Source: Streptomyces plumbidurans | Lineage (GTDB): Bacteria > Actinomycetota > Actinomycetes > Streptomycetales > Streptomycetaceae | DNA length: 64,000 bases | Direction: 5' to 3' | Assembly (NCBI RefSeq): GCF_019857225.1 | Contig: NZ_JAFJSY010000009.1 | Coordinates: forward strand, 62,001-126,000 | Shown here: positions 8,838 to 19,071 of the stretch, one piece after another | Position numbering within the stretch: position 1 is the first letter of the stretch | Layout of the letters: every line of letters begins with the position of its first letter | Translations under genes and position numbers: made by a program | Notes under the pieces: model-generated | Database searches by the model: none | Seen by the model: the letters and a program-made list of their open reading frames with translations, nothing else | Told to the model about the DNA's origin: nothing

Positions 8838-8905
8838 CCACAGGCACCGGGTCCGTGTCCACAGGCACGGGATCCGTGTTTTTACAGGCACCGGGTCCGT
8901 GTACA
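8838..8905. repeat. Three direct repeats in divergent promoter region
   Basis: Three copies of a roughly 19-bp core lie at 8840-8858, 8861-8879 and 8884-8902, each beginning ACAGGCAC and ending TCCGTGT. Copy two contains the short dyad CACGG-GAT-CCGTG. The array lies 45-112 bp upstream of the FAD/Fe-S gene start and within the divergent region shared with cvnA, so it may be a multi-copy operator. The remaining bases up to 9080 show only promoter-like AT-richer sequence around 8955-9000. Confidence 0.6.
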
Positions 8906-9080
8906 CGCGCTCGGGTCCGAGCCGTCGGCGGAACTTGTGAACGGATCCGGAACCTTCCCAAATTGATGACGAACTCCCATATAGTGACGATCAGTTGAGC
9001 AACCTGTGTCGCTTCTCGCCCAGGAACGACAGCGGAACCGATCAAGAACGACCGAGGCCCCCCGACCGAGGACCCGATTC

Positions 9081-10883
9081 ATGACCGCCCCCCACGCGTC
9101 CGGCGAACGACCCACCGCCCGCACCGTCGCGCCCGCACCCCTGATCACGGCCGCCCTGGCCGCGCTCGCCGTCGCCGGCGCGGTCGCCCTGGCCCCCGCG
9201 TCCGACCGCGTCCCGCTCGGCCTCGGTGCGGGAGCGGGCGCCGTGCTGCTGTGCGTCGCCGTCGCCGTGGCCGCCCACGCGTTCGGTACGGCCCGGATCG
9301 CCCGCCGCCGGCTGGAGGCGGTCAGCCAGGACGCGGGGCGGCTGCTGCAGGACCGGGTCCGCCAGAGCGCGCAGTTCGACCAGGAGCGGGTCCGCCTGAC
9401 CGAGGAGCTGACCCACGAGCGGGCCCGGGCGGACGCGGAGATCGCCCAGGAACGCGCGCGGCTGAGCGCCGAGTTCGAGCAGGAGCGCGCCCGGCTCACC
9501 GCCGAGAACGCCCGCCTCGCCGAGCGGGCCCGCAAGGCCGACCACGAGCGTGCCGCCGCGGTCTCGGCGACCGCCAACGCGGCGGGCCGTATGCAGGCCC
9601 TGGCCACCGGCATGCTCGCCGACCTGCGGGCCATGGAGGAGCGGCACGAGGACGAGGACGTACTCGCCGACCTCCTCCACCTCGACCACCGCACCGCGCA
9701 GGCGGGCCGCCTCGCCGACTCGATCGCCGTCCTCGCGGGCGCGCGCTCCGGACGCCGCTGGGCGCGCCCCATCTCCATGGAGTCGATCCTGCGCGGCGCG
9801 ATGGGCCGCATCAGCGGCTACCAGCGCGTGCGGGTGCACTCCGCCAGCGAGGCCGCCGTCGCCGGACACGCCGCCGAGGGCGTGATGCACGCGCTCGCCG
9901 AACTCCTCGACAACGCCGCGAACTTCTCGCCGCCCACCGCCGAGGTGCATGTCTACGTCGAGGAGGTGCCGGCCGGCGTCATCGTGTCCGTCGAGGACAG
10001 CGGCCTGGTCATGGGCGAGGTGCAGCTGCGCCGCGCCGAACGGGCCGTCACCGGCGACGACACCGGCCTGGGCGGCCTCGGCGGCACGCGTCTCGGCCTC
10101 ACGGTGGTCGGCCGGCTCGCCCGCAAGTACGGCCTCAAGATCTCCTTCCGGCCGTCCGCACGCGGCGGCACCGGCGTCCTGGTGCTCGTCCCGCAGGACA
10201 TCCTCGTATCCGAGCAGCACACCGCGCGCCCCGAGGACGCGCTTCCCCTCCCGGAGACGGCGGCCGAGCGTCCGGCGCCCGCTGCCACAGTTCCGAGCCG
10301 CTCGGGCGACCGCCCGGAGCACGCCGCAGACGACCGCCCGGAGCAGCCCGACGCAGACCGTCCGGAGCAGCCCGTCGACCACCGTCCGGAGCCGGTCGAC
10401 GAGCACCCGCAGAGGTCGTACGAGACCCCGCACTCCACCCCTGACCAGGCCCCCGGCGCCGGTCCCGACGAGGTCCGCGCCCACGACCCGCACCGCGCCC
10501 ACCACGAGCCCGGCAACCACGAACCCGACGCCCTCTCGCCGGTCCTCCCCAAGCGCCGCCGGGGCCGCGCGCTCGCGGAGGCCGAGCGGGACCGGGAGCG
10601 GGCACGCGCGCGTGCCGCCGACTCCGCCGAATCCCCCATCCACGGCGCCATCCCCGGCCCCGGCGCCGACTCCACAGCCGTCCCCCTGGACGACCCCCTC
10701 GCCCGTGCCGCCCGCTTCAGCAGCTTCCGCCGGGCCGTGCGCGGTTCGCTCTCGGACCTGGGCGAGTCGTCACCGGCCGAGAACCCCGCCCCGCTCACCC
10801 CTGAACCGTCCGATGAACCGTCCGTCCTCTCCCACCCGCACCCGCACCCGCACCCGGATCCGGAAGGCAACTCCACGTCATGA
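9081..10883 (+). CDS. cvnA: Conservon sensor kinase-like protein CvnA
   Basis: A 600-residue membrane protein. Two N-terminal transmembrane helices (TAALAALAVAGAVALAP and GAGAVLLCVAVAVAAHAFG) are followed by a long Glu/Arg-rich coiled coil (about residues 75-170), then a GHKL ATPase domain with N-box LLDNAANFSPP, DxG box VEDSG and G2 box GGTRLGLTVVGRLA. The C-terminal third is low complexity, with imperfect repeats of DRPEQP and an alternating His-Pro tail. This is the layout of conservon CvnA proteins, which resemble histidine kinases and act with the Roadblock and GTPase partners. ATG 9081 is preferred over GTG 9006. It overlaps cvnB by 4 nt. Confidence 0.88.
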   Translation: MTAPHASGERPTARTVAPAPLITAALAALAVAGAVALAPASDRVPLGLGAGAGAVLLCVAVAVAAHAFGTARIARRRLEAVSQDAGRLLQDRVRQSAQFDQERVRLTEELTHERARADAEIAQERARLSAEFEQERARLTAENARLAERARKADHERAAAVSATANAAGRMQALATGMLADLRAMEERHEDEDVLADLLHLDHRTAQAGRLADSIAVLAGARSGRRWARPISMESILRGAMGRISGYQRVRVHSASEAAVAGHAAEGVMHALAELLDNAANFSPPTAEVHVYVEEVPAGVIVSVEDSGLVMGEVQLRRAERAVTGDDTGLGGLGGTRLGLTVVGRLARKYGLKISFRPSARGGTGVLVLVPQDILVSEQHTARPEDALPLPETAAERPAPAATVPSRSGDRPEHAADDRPEQPDADRPEQPVDHRPEPVDEHPQRSYETPHSTPDQAPGAGPDEVRAHDPHRAHHEPGNHEPDALSPVLPKRRRGRALAEAERDRERARARAADSAESPIHGAIPGPGADSTAVPLDDPLARAARFSSFRRAVRGSLSDLGESSPAENPAPLTPEPSDEPSVLSHPHPHPHPDPEGNSTS

Positions 10884-11287
10884 CCGGCACGACCACCGCC
10901 GACGAGAAGCTCACCTGGCTCATCCAGGGCCTCCTGGAGCGCACGCCCGGCGCACGGCACGCGCTCGTGCTGTCCCGGGACGGACTGAAGCTGTGCCGGA
11001 CGCCGGAGCTCACCGTCGACCAGGCCGACCAGCTCGCCGCGATCGCCGCCGGAATCCAGTCGCTGTCCCAGGGCGCCTCGATGGAGTTCGGCGACGGCAC
11101 CGGAGGAGTGCGCTCCGCCATGACCGAGTTCTACGGCGGGGTGCTGTTCATCGTGGAGGCCGGCGAGGGCGCGCACCTGGCCGTGGTGACCACCGAGGAC
11201 GCGGACGCCGGGCTGGTCGGGCACAACATGAGCGAGCTGGTGGAACAGCTCGGCGCCCATCTGACCGCGCGGCCCCGGACCTCATGA
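10880..11287 (+). CDS. cvnB: Conservon Roadblock/LC7 protein CvnB
   Basis: A 135-residue Roadblock/LC7-fold protein: LTWLIQGLLERTPGARHALVL, then LAAIAAGIQSLSQGA and a C-terminal GHNMSELVEQLGAHL. CvnB proteins are the regulatory partner of the conservon GTPase and assemble with CvnA and CvnC at the membrane. The start overlaps the cvnA stop by ATGA and the stop overlaps the cvnC start the same way, so the three genes are tightly coupled. Length and motifs look intact. Confidence 0.9.
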   Translation: MTGTTTADEKLTWLIQGLLERTPGARHALVLSRDGLKLCRTPELTVDQADQLAAIAAGIQSLSQGASMEFGDGTGGVRSAMTEFYGGVLFIVEAGEGAHLAVVTTEDADAGLVGHNMSELVEQLGAHLTARPRTS

Positions 11288-11637
11288 GCCGCCCCGGCAG
11301 GGACGACTCACCCGACCGCCTGTACACCCTCACCGGGGGCCGCGCCCGCTCGGCCCCGGACAGCCCGTTCGACCTGGTGACCCTCGTGGTCGCCGAGTGC
11401 GATCCCGTGCCCGGCATGCAGTCGGAGCACGCCGCGATCCTCCGGCTGACCCAGCGGCCCACCGCGGTCGTCGAGCTGGCCGCCGAGCTGAGGCTGCCGG
11501 TGAGCATCACCAAGATCCTGCTCTCCGACCTCCTCGCGGCGGGTCGCATCAGCGCCCGCCACCCGAAGAAGCCCGCTTCGGGTGTCCACGATCCCGACGT
11601 CCTGGCACAGGTGCTCGTTGGACTCCGCAACCTCTGA
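11284..11637 (+). CDS. cvnC: Conservon DUF742 protein CvnC
   Basis: A 117-residue DUF742 protein with the typical RLYTLTGGRARS start, then LVTLVVAE and a winged-helix-like region LRLTQRPTAVVELAAELRLP with a C-terminal LLAAGRISARHP. DUF742 proteins are standard third members of conservons. It overlaps cvnB by 4 nt. Its last codons overlap the putative start (TTG 11618) of the degenerate cvnD in another frame, as expected of the normal A-B-C-D arrangement. Confidence 0.9.
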   Translation: MSRPGRDDSPDRLYTLTGGRARSAPDSPFDLVTLVVAECDPVPGMQSEHAAILRLTQRPTAVVELAAELRLPVSITKILLSDLLAAGRISARHPKKPASGVHDPDVLAQVLVGLRNL

Positions 11638-11764
11638 CGCGCGCACCCCGCCGGGTGCCTCGGCCGACAACGGCGAGGGCGTCCACGACGTCAGCCGGGT
11701 GGAGCACGTCAGGAACCAGTACGCGGCCAAGACCCCTTCCCCACAACAGGAGTTGGCACTGTGA
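11618..11764 (+). pseudogene. Remnant of conservon GTPase gene cvnD (internal in-frame deletion inferred)
   Basis: In the place where every standard conservon carries a GTPase gene of about 190 codons, only a 48-codon frame is found, starting at TTG 11618 (LDSATSDARTPPG) and ending at a TGA that overlaps the GTG of the next P450 by 4 nt. None of the G-protein motifs is present, including the Walker A loop. The preserved overlaps at both ends are best explained by an in-frame internal deletion of cvnD. The alternative is an unrelated small linker peptide. The call rests on position rather than on clear sequence similarity. Confidence 0.45.
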
Positions 11765-12969
11765 CCACCACCACGCCGGTGCCGCTCGGCGGCCCCCGGT
11801 TCCAGACCGATCCGGCGCGGCTGTACCGGGAGATGCGGCGCGAGCACGGTGCCGTGACGCCGGTCGTGCTCGACGGCGACGTACCGGCCTGGCTGGTGCT
11901 CGGCTACCGCGAGCTGCACCAGGTCACCGGCGATCCGGCGCTGTTCAGCCGCGATTCCGACCTGTGGAACCAGTGGGACCGCATCCCCGACGACTGGCCG
12001 CTGCTGCCGATGATCGGCCGCAAGCAGCCCTCGATCCTCTACACGGTCGGCGAACGCCACCGCGAGCGTGCCGCGATGATCAGCGACGCGCTGGAGGCGG
12101 CCAACCCCTTCGAACTGCGCGCCCACGCCGAGAAGTTCGCCGACGAGCTGATCGACGCCTTCAGCACCCGCGGCGAGGCGGACGTGATCGCCGACTACGC
12201 CATGCTGCTGCCCGTGCGCGTCCTGGCCCGGCTCTACGGCTTCACCGACGAGCAGGGGCCGGGCCTGGTGACCGCCCTGAACGACATGATCGACGGGCGG
12301 GAGCGGGCGATCGCCGGGCAGAGCCATCTGGCCACGTCCATGGCCGAGTTGCTGGCCGACCGCAGGGCCGAGCCCGCCGACGACGTCGTCTCGCGGATGC
12401 TGGCCGACCGCGGCGGCTTCAGCGACGAGGAGATCGCCCAGGACCTGATGGTGATGATGGCGGCGGGCCACCAGCCCACCGCCGACTGGATCGGCAACTC
12501 GCTGCGGCTGATGCTCACCGACGACCGGTTCGCGGCCTCCCTGTTCGGCGGCCGCAGCAGCGTCGCCGACGCCATGAACGAGGTCCTGTGGGAGGACACG
12601 CCCACCCAGAACGTGGCCGGCCGCTGGGCCGCCCGCGACACCCAGCTCGGCGGTCGCCGCATCCGCGCGGGCGATCTGTTGCTGCTCGGTCTGCAGGGCG
12701 CCAACTCCGACCCCCAGGTGCGTACCGACGGGTCGCTCACCGGCGGCAACAGCGCGCACTTCTCCTTCGGGCACGGCGAGCACCGCTGTCCCTTCCCCGC
12801 GCAGGAGATCGCCGAGGTGATCGCGCGCACCGGCATCGAGGTCGTACTGGACCGCCTGCCCGACATCGACCTGGCCGTCCCGGCCGAGTCCCTGACGCGT
12901 CGGCCCTCGCCGTGGCTGCGGGGTCTGACCGCGCTGCCCGTCCGGTTCGCGCCCGTCCCCGCGCTCTGA
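11761..12969 (+). CDS. Cytochrome P450, CYP157-like, lacking the EXXR motif
   Basis: A 402-residue P450. The heme loop is present as FSFGHGEHRCPFPAQEIA with the axial Cys, and the I-helix reads MMAAGHQPTADW. The K-helix, where nearly all P450s have E-x-x-R, reads MNEVLWEDTP, that is E-V-L-W (12580-12591), with no downstream Arg in register. That substitution is the known signature of the CYP157 family, which in streptomycetes accompanies conservons and is paired with a CYP154. The gene starts at GTG 11761, overlapping the cvnD remnant, so it is the fifth cistron of the conservon operon. Substrate unknown. Confidence 0.87.
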   Translation: MTTTTPVPLGGPRFQTDPARLYREMRREHGAVTPVVLDGDVPAWLVLGYRELHQVTGDPALFSRDSDLWNQWDRIPDDWPLLPMIGRKQPSILYTVGERHRERAAMISDALEAANPFELRAHAEKFADELIDAFSTRGEADVIADYAMLLPVRVLARLYGFTDEQGPGLVTALNDMIDGRERAIAGQSHLATSMAELLADRRAEPADDVVSRMLADRGGFSDEEIAQDLMVMMAAGHQPTADWIGNSLRLMLTDDRFAASLFGGRSSVADAMNEVLWEDTPTQNVAGRWAARDTQLGGRRIRAGDLLLLGLQGANSDPQVRTDGSLTGGNSAHFSFGHGEHRCPFPAQEIAEVIARTGIEVVLDRLPDIDLAVPAESLTRRPSPWLRGLTALPVRFAPVPAL

Positions 12970-12991
12970 CGCCCCCTGGAGGCATCCCCGT

Positions 12992-15440
<2,449 letters not shown>

Positions 15441-15450
15441 CAGTCTTCGC

Positions 15451-15507
15451 TACGACGACGAAAGGGCGCCCCGCGGATCAACCGCTGGGCGCCCTTTCGT
15501 CGTCGTA
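15451..15507 (+). terminator. Strong terminator hairpin after serC
   Basis: Two perfectly complementary 21-nt arms (15451-15471 and 15487-15507) begin TACGACGACG and end CGTCGTCGTA. The 15-nt loop holds a further GCGG/CCGC stem. There is no U-tract, as is common in Streptomyces. A near-copy of the right arm end (GTCGTCGTAGAAGACC) follows at about 15523-15538. Confidence 0.85.
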
Positions 15508-15730
15508 GGAGACCATCGGTTGTCGTCGTAGAAGACCCCCTGGAGGCCTGCGGCCGACATCCAGGTGAACCCGCAACCCGGACAAACCGGTCGGGCGCCA
15601 CAGCCGCGTAACAGCGGACGCACAAGGGACAACTCCCGCCCCGCACCGCCGGTCGAACGGGGTGCGTCGTGGCGGAACCGGTGCCGTCCGGCGCAACTCC
15701 TTTGCTCCCGACCGAAGTTGGAGTTGCCCC

Positions 15731-16546
15731 ATGTCCAGCAAGCCCCTGTCGGCGCGAGTTGCCGCCACCGCCGCGCTGCTGCTCGCCGCGGGCGCGCTGT
15801 CCGCGCCTGCCGCCTCGGCGGCGTCCTCGGACGCCGCGCCCGGCGACGCCTACGTGCTGACCGTGAGCACCAATCCGACCAGCACCGACTACGACAACCG
15901 CCACGTCGACGTCACCGGCACCGTCACCAAGGCCGACGGCACGCCGGCGCCCAACATCCCCGTCACCGTCCAGGAGGTCGTCCGCTTCACCACCTGGAAC
16001 CCGTGGGGCGACCCGATCGACCCGAACTACTACGAGCCGCGCGACCTGGGCAAGCCCGTCACCGACGCCACCGGGAAGTTCACCATCCCCGACGTCGACA
16101 TCGACCACGTGACCGGCAGCAGCCTGCTCAACGTCGAGCACGACGTACAGATCACCGCGCTCTACGACGAGGACGGCGACCTCAACACCCCGCAGGACGG
16201 CTACTTCGCGGACACCACCGTGGCCGCGAACGCCAAGTCCAGCTCCGTCAGTTACAAGGTCAACAAGAAGAAGGTGAAGGCGGGCGACATCCTCACCGTC
16301 CAGGGCAAGGTCACCCTGCCCAAGGGCGTCGAGCCGCAGGGCACCGAGGTCTTCCTGCAGACCTACTGGGAGCAGGAGTCCCACGTGAAGACGACCGTCG
16401 AGGACGACGGCTTCTTCGTGCTGTCCGTGCGCGTCTCGAGCTACGACGACACGTTCACCCTGCGCACGGCCCCGACGGACCTCTACGTGGCGGGTGCGGA
16501 GCAGAAGCTCCCGATCACCAACACCTCGCTGCCCGGCGGACGTTAG
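15731..16546 (+). CDS. Secreted protein with Ig-like/bacterial adhesion-type repeats
   Basis: A 271-residue protein with a Sec signal peptide (VAATAALLLAAGALSAPAAS, cleavage expected near ASA). The mature part shows two beta-rich domains. The first (about 45-165) contains VDVTGTVTKADGTPAPNIPV, a carboxypeptidase-regulatory or Ig-like pattern; the second starts at VKAGDILTVQGKVT. Such proteins in streptomycetes are secreted and uncharacterised; a cell-surface or matrix role is a guess. ATG 15731 is chosen because it directly precedes the signal peptide. The stop overlaps the convergent gene stop by 4 nt (TTAG). Confidence 0.75.
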   Translation: MSSKPLSARVAATAALLLAAGALSAPAASAASSDAAPGDAYVLTVSTNPTSTDYDNRHVDVTGTVTKADGTPAPNIPVTVQEVVRFTTWNPWGDPIDPNYYEPRDLGKPVTDATGKFTIPDVDIDHVTGSSLLNVEHDVQITALYDEDGDLNTPQDGYFADTTVAANAKSSSVSYKVNKKKVKAGDILTVQGKVTLPKGVEPQGTEVFLQTYWEQESHVKTTVEDDGFFVLSVRVSSYDDTFTLRTAPTDLYVAGAEQKLPITNTSLPGGR

Positions 16547-17532
16547 GAGCGGCGCACCAGGCGGCGGAGACCGAGGAGGACCGCGGCTGCCACGGCGACG
16601 GCGACGGCTCCGACCTTGAGATGGCCGATCCCGCTGCCGCCGCCGGGGTCGGAGGCGCTCGAACTCCCGTCGGCGGACGGCGACTTGGCGTCTCCGGCCC
16701 CGCCGCCCGGCGTGTCCTCCGCCTGCACCGGGCTGTCGTCGCCCTCGCTGCCGTACATGAGGCGTGTCCCGTCGGCGGAATAGCTGACGGACTCGCCCTG
16801 GCCCTGCAGCGGGACGTTCAGCCGGCCCTTGCGCTTGATCTTCCCGCCGTTCCAGTCGTAGTAGATCCCGCCGAAGTAGCCCCGGACGGCGAGCTGTCGG
16901 CCGTCCGGGGAGATCGCGGCGTCGGTGGCCCACAGGTCGACGGCGGCGACGGGCTTGAAGTAGTTCGTGCCCGAGGAGGAGAGCTCGGCGGGGCCTTCGT
17001 AGAGGTGCCCGCCGTCCTCGTTCTTGTCGATGATGTACGCGCGCCCCGTCTTCGGGTCGACGACCAGCGACTCGGCGTTGCGCGCCCCGTCGGTGTACTT
17101 CACGACGTACTGCGTGGCCCGGACGGTCTGGTCGACGAGCTTCTTCGGCTCGGGCAGCCGGTAGATCCACACGTACGGCCACTTGCCGCCGAGGTTGTCG
17201 CCGATGTCGCCTACGTAGATCTGGTGGTCGGGGCCGATGGAGATGGCCTCGACGTCGCGGGGCGAGCCGATGCCGCTGAGGGTGACGCGGGCGACGGTCT
17301 TGCCGGTCGCGCTGTCCACGGCGTAGAGATACGGGCCGTCGTCGCTGTCGTTGTGCGTCCAGTAGATCCCGGGGTGCAGGTGCGAGGCGGCGAGGCCGCT
17401 CGACTCGGTGATGCGGGGGTCCTTGATGCTGAACCCCTGGTCCCCCTTGCCGTCGCCGTCGTCGGCGGAGGCGGGCAGGGCGAACACGCCCACGAGCAGG
17501 GCTCCGGCGAGAAGAGCGAGGGGTCGGCGCAT
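16543..17532 (-). CDS. Secreted, membrane-anchored beta-propeller-like protein
   Basis: A 329-residue protein starting at ATG 17532 with a signal peptide (LALLAGALLVGVFALPASA). The body has repeated segments of WD40/NHL type: SGLAASHLHPGIYWTHNDSDD, VEAISIGPDHQIYVGDIGDN, NAESLVVDPKTGRAYIIDKN and DAAISPDGRQLAVRGY. A Gly/Ser/Asp-rich linker leads to a C-terminal transmembrane helix (VGAVAVAVAAAVLLGL) and an Arg-rich tail, so the protein is probably anchored facing outward. Function unknown. It converges on the preceding secreted-protein gene with a 4-nt stop overlap. Confidence 0.78.
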   Translation of the reverse strand: MRRPLALLAGALLVGVFALPASADDGDGKGDQGFSIKDPRITESSGLAASHLHPGIYWTHNDSDDGPYLYAVDSATGKTVARVTLSGIGSPRDVEAISIGPDHQIYVGDIGDNLGGKWPYVWIYRLPEPKKLVDQTVRATQYVVKYTDGARNAESLVVDPKTGRAYIIDKNEDGGHLYEGPAELSSSGTNYFKPVAAVDLWATDAAISPDGRQLAVRGYFGGIYYDWNGGKIKRKGRLNVPLQGQGESVSYSADGTRLMYGSEGDDSPVQAEDTPGGGAGDAKSPSADGSSSASDPGGGSGIGHLKVGAVAVAVAAAVLLGLRRLVRRS

Positions 17533-17657
17533 GCCCCAAGCCTGCCATCCCGTCGAACGGTTGACGGACCGAGCCGGGTTCCCGCCGCGCCGCACCGTGG
17601 CAGGCCTCACACCCCACCCGTCCCATTGATTCCCCGCGGATCGTTCATCATGAGCGG

Positions 17658-18341
17658 ATGCTCAGGTTCATGCCGGTCGGCGACTCGATGACGATCGGGA
17701 GCGCGGGCGAACACACCTGGCGCTACCGGATGTGGCGCCATCTGCGGGACACCTACGGGGGCCCGTTCGCGCTGGTCGGCCCGCGGGAGGCGCTGCACGA
17801 CCCGGCGGCGGACGCGCCGACCTCCTACGAGTACGCCGATCCCGACTTCCCCCGCGGCCACCTGGCCGGCTGGGGCGAGGGCTGGCACCACATGGTGCCG
17901 CTGATCGGCGACGCGGTGCGCTCCTGCCGCGCCGACGTGCTGATGGTCTCGCTGGGCCTGATCGACCTCGGCTTCTACACCAACGCGGAACAGACGGCGG
18001 ACACCGTGCGGCGGTTCGTGGCCGAGGCCAGGGCGGCCCGCCCGCGCGTGCGCATGGTCGTGCTGCCGGTGATCCCCAACGTCAGAGCCGCGTCCGACCC
18101 GGCCTTCTCCGCCCAGGTGGACCTCTTCAACGTCCTGCTCGCCAAGACCCTCGCCGACCTGGACGAGCCCCGCTCCCCGCTGCTGCTCGCCTCTCCCCCG
18201 CCGTCGTACGACATCCACCTCGACACCTACGACGGCACCCACCCGAACGCGAGCGGGGAACACAAGATCGCGGAGGCGTTCGCGGGGGCGATGTGGGAGG
18301 CGTGGGGGGTCGGACAGCCGTACGCGGCTGAATCGAGCTGA
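17658..18341 (+). CDS. SGNH/GDSL-family hydrolase
   Basis: A 227-residue SGNH hydrolase. Block I is FMPVGDSMTIGS with the nucleophilic Ser at about residue 10, and block V is YDGTHPNASGEHKIAEA with the Asp-x-x-His pair. Block III is degenerate (VSLGLIDLGF instead of G-x-N-D). No signal peptide is present, so it is probably cytoplasmic; the substrate (an acyl or acetyl ester) is unknown. ATG 17658 is the only sensible start, as block I begins four residues later. Confidence 0.82.
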   Translation: MLRFMPVGDSMTIGSAGEHTWRYRMWRHLRDTYGGPFALVGPREALHDPAADAPTSYEYADPDFPRGHLAGWGEGWHHMVPLIGDAVRSCRADVLMVSLGLIDLGFYTNAEQTADTVRRFVAEARAARPRVRMVVLPVIPNVRAASDPAFSAQVDLFNVLLAKTLADLDEPRSPLLLASPPPSYDIHLDTYDGTHPNASGEHKIAEAFAGAMWEAWGVGQPYAAESS

Positions 18342-18357
18342 CCGATTTGCGGCGTCT

Positions 18358-18429
18358 CCTGGTCACCGTGCGTATCGTTGTACCGCGCGGCTGCACTCGT
18401 CCGTGGGGTGGCCGGGGAGTAGCGCCACG
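18358..18429 (+). repeat. Conserved 72-bp leader of first Uma2 gene
   Basis: The 72 bases immediately before the Uma2 ATG match the 72 bases before the second Uma2 gene (20814-20885) without gaps and with only scattered differences; shared blocks include GGTCACCGTGCGTATCGTTG and AGCGCCACGATG. The block probably carries the promoter and ribosome-binding site (GGGGAG) of both copies. Confidence 0.7.
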
Positions 18430-19017
18430 ATGACCGTCCTTGAAGACAGGATCGCCATGGCCGACGTCAACACGCAGCGCTTGGACGAGTGGTTCGAGCG
18501 GCTGGAGCGGATGCCCGTCCCCGAAGGATTCAGGGTCGAGATCGTCGGGGGCAACGTCTTCATGACACCGCAGCGTGACACGCACTGGGCCATCATCTTC
18601 AAGCTCGCAATGGCTGTTGAAGCCCGGTTCGGGGAGGACGTCAAGGTGTTCTCGGACGTCCGCATCGACTTCCCTGGCCATGAGAACGGTCTCTGCCCGG
18701 ACGTCGCCGTACTCCGCGCCTCCGCCGAGAAGGACGACGAGGGCCACTGGCGCTACGAGGACGTCCAGTTCGTCTTCGAGGTCATCTCGGAGGGCACGGC
18801 CGCCAACGACTACGGCCCGAAGAAGGCCGCCTACGCGACCGCCGAGCTCCCCCTCTATGTCATCGTCGACCCCTACCAGGGCCACTGCTTCGTCTACACC
18901 GACCCGAAGAACGGCGACTACGTCACGCGGACGAGGGTGGACTTCGGCGACGACATCGATCTGACCGGCACCGTGGCCGACCTGACCGTGAGCACCAGCG
19001 GCTTCCCCCGCGACTGA
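18430..19017 (+). CDS. Uma2-family (DUF820) PD-(D/E)XK nuclease-like protein, copy 1
   Basis: A 195-residue Uma2-fold protein. Core motifs are VEIVGGNVFMTP, the Asp of CPDVAVL, the Glu of FVFEVISEGT and the following DYGPKKAAYA, which together form a PD-(D/E)XK-like site, then YVIVDP. Uma2 proteins are abundant in streptomycetes and cyanobacteria; nuclease activity is predicted from the fold only. ATG 18430 is set by the conserved leader. The gene is paralogous to the one at 20886 (same start MxVLxDRIxMA), with the aldo/keto reductase and RNA ligase genes between them. Confidence 0.85.
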   Translation: MTVLEDRIAMADVNTQRLDEWFERLERMPVPEGFRVEIVGGNVFMTPQRDTHWAIIFKLAMAVEARFGEDVKVFSDVRIDFPGHENGLCPDVAVLRASAEKDDEGHWRYEDVQFVFEVISEGTAANDYGPKKAAYATAELPLYVIVDPYQGHCFVYTDPKNGDYVTRTRVDFGDDIDLTGTVADLTVSTSGFPRD

Positions 19018-19032
19018 CCCCTCCTGACCCCT

Positions 19033-19054
19033 CTTGCATAGAGCGCACTCCAAG
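19033..19054 (+). promoter_or_regulatory. MerR-like operator candidate before aldo/keto reductase
   Basis: CTTG (19033-19036) and CAAG (19051-19054) flank GAG-CGCA-CTC in a 22-bp element 17 bp before the ATG. MerR-type activators bind comparable inverted elements inside promoters with long spacers. No merR gene is adjacent, so this remains a suggestion. Confidence 0.3.
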
Positions 19055-19071
19055 ACGTTGGCTTGTGCACC

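Noticed and set aside
8880..9005. N-terminal extension of the FAD/Fe-S protein through the direct repeats
   Set aside because: The extension translates the repeat units (for example DPVPVDTDPVPVD) and precedes the conserved family start MTDLEGELRRA.
15450..15768. Short minus-strand frames across the serC terminator
   Set aside because: They are read through a perfect hairpin and have no start signal or domain; the codons mirror the repeat arms.
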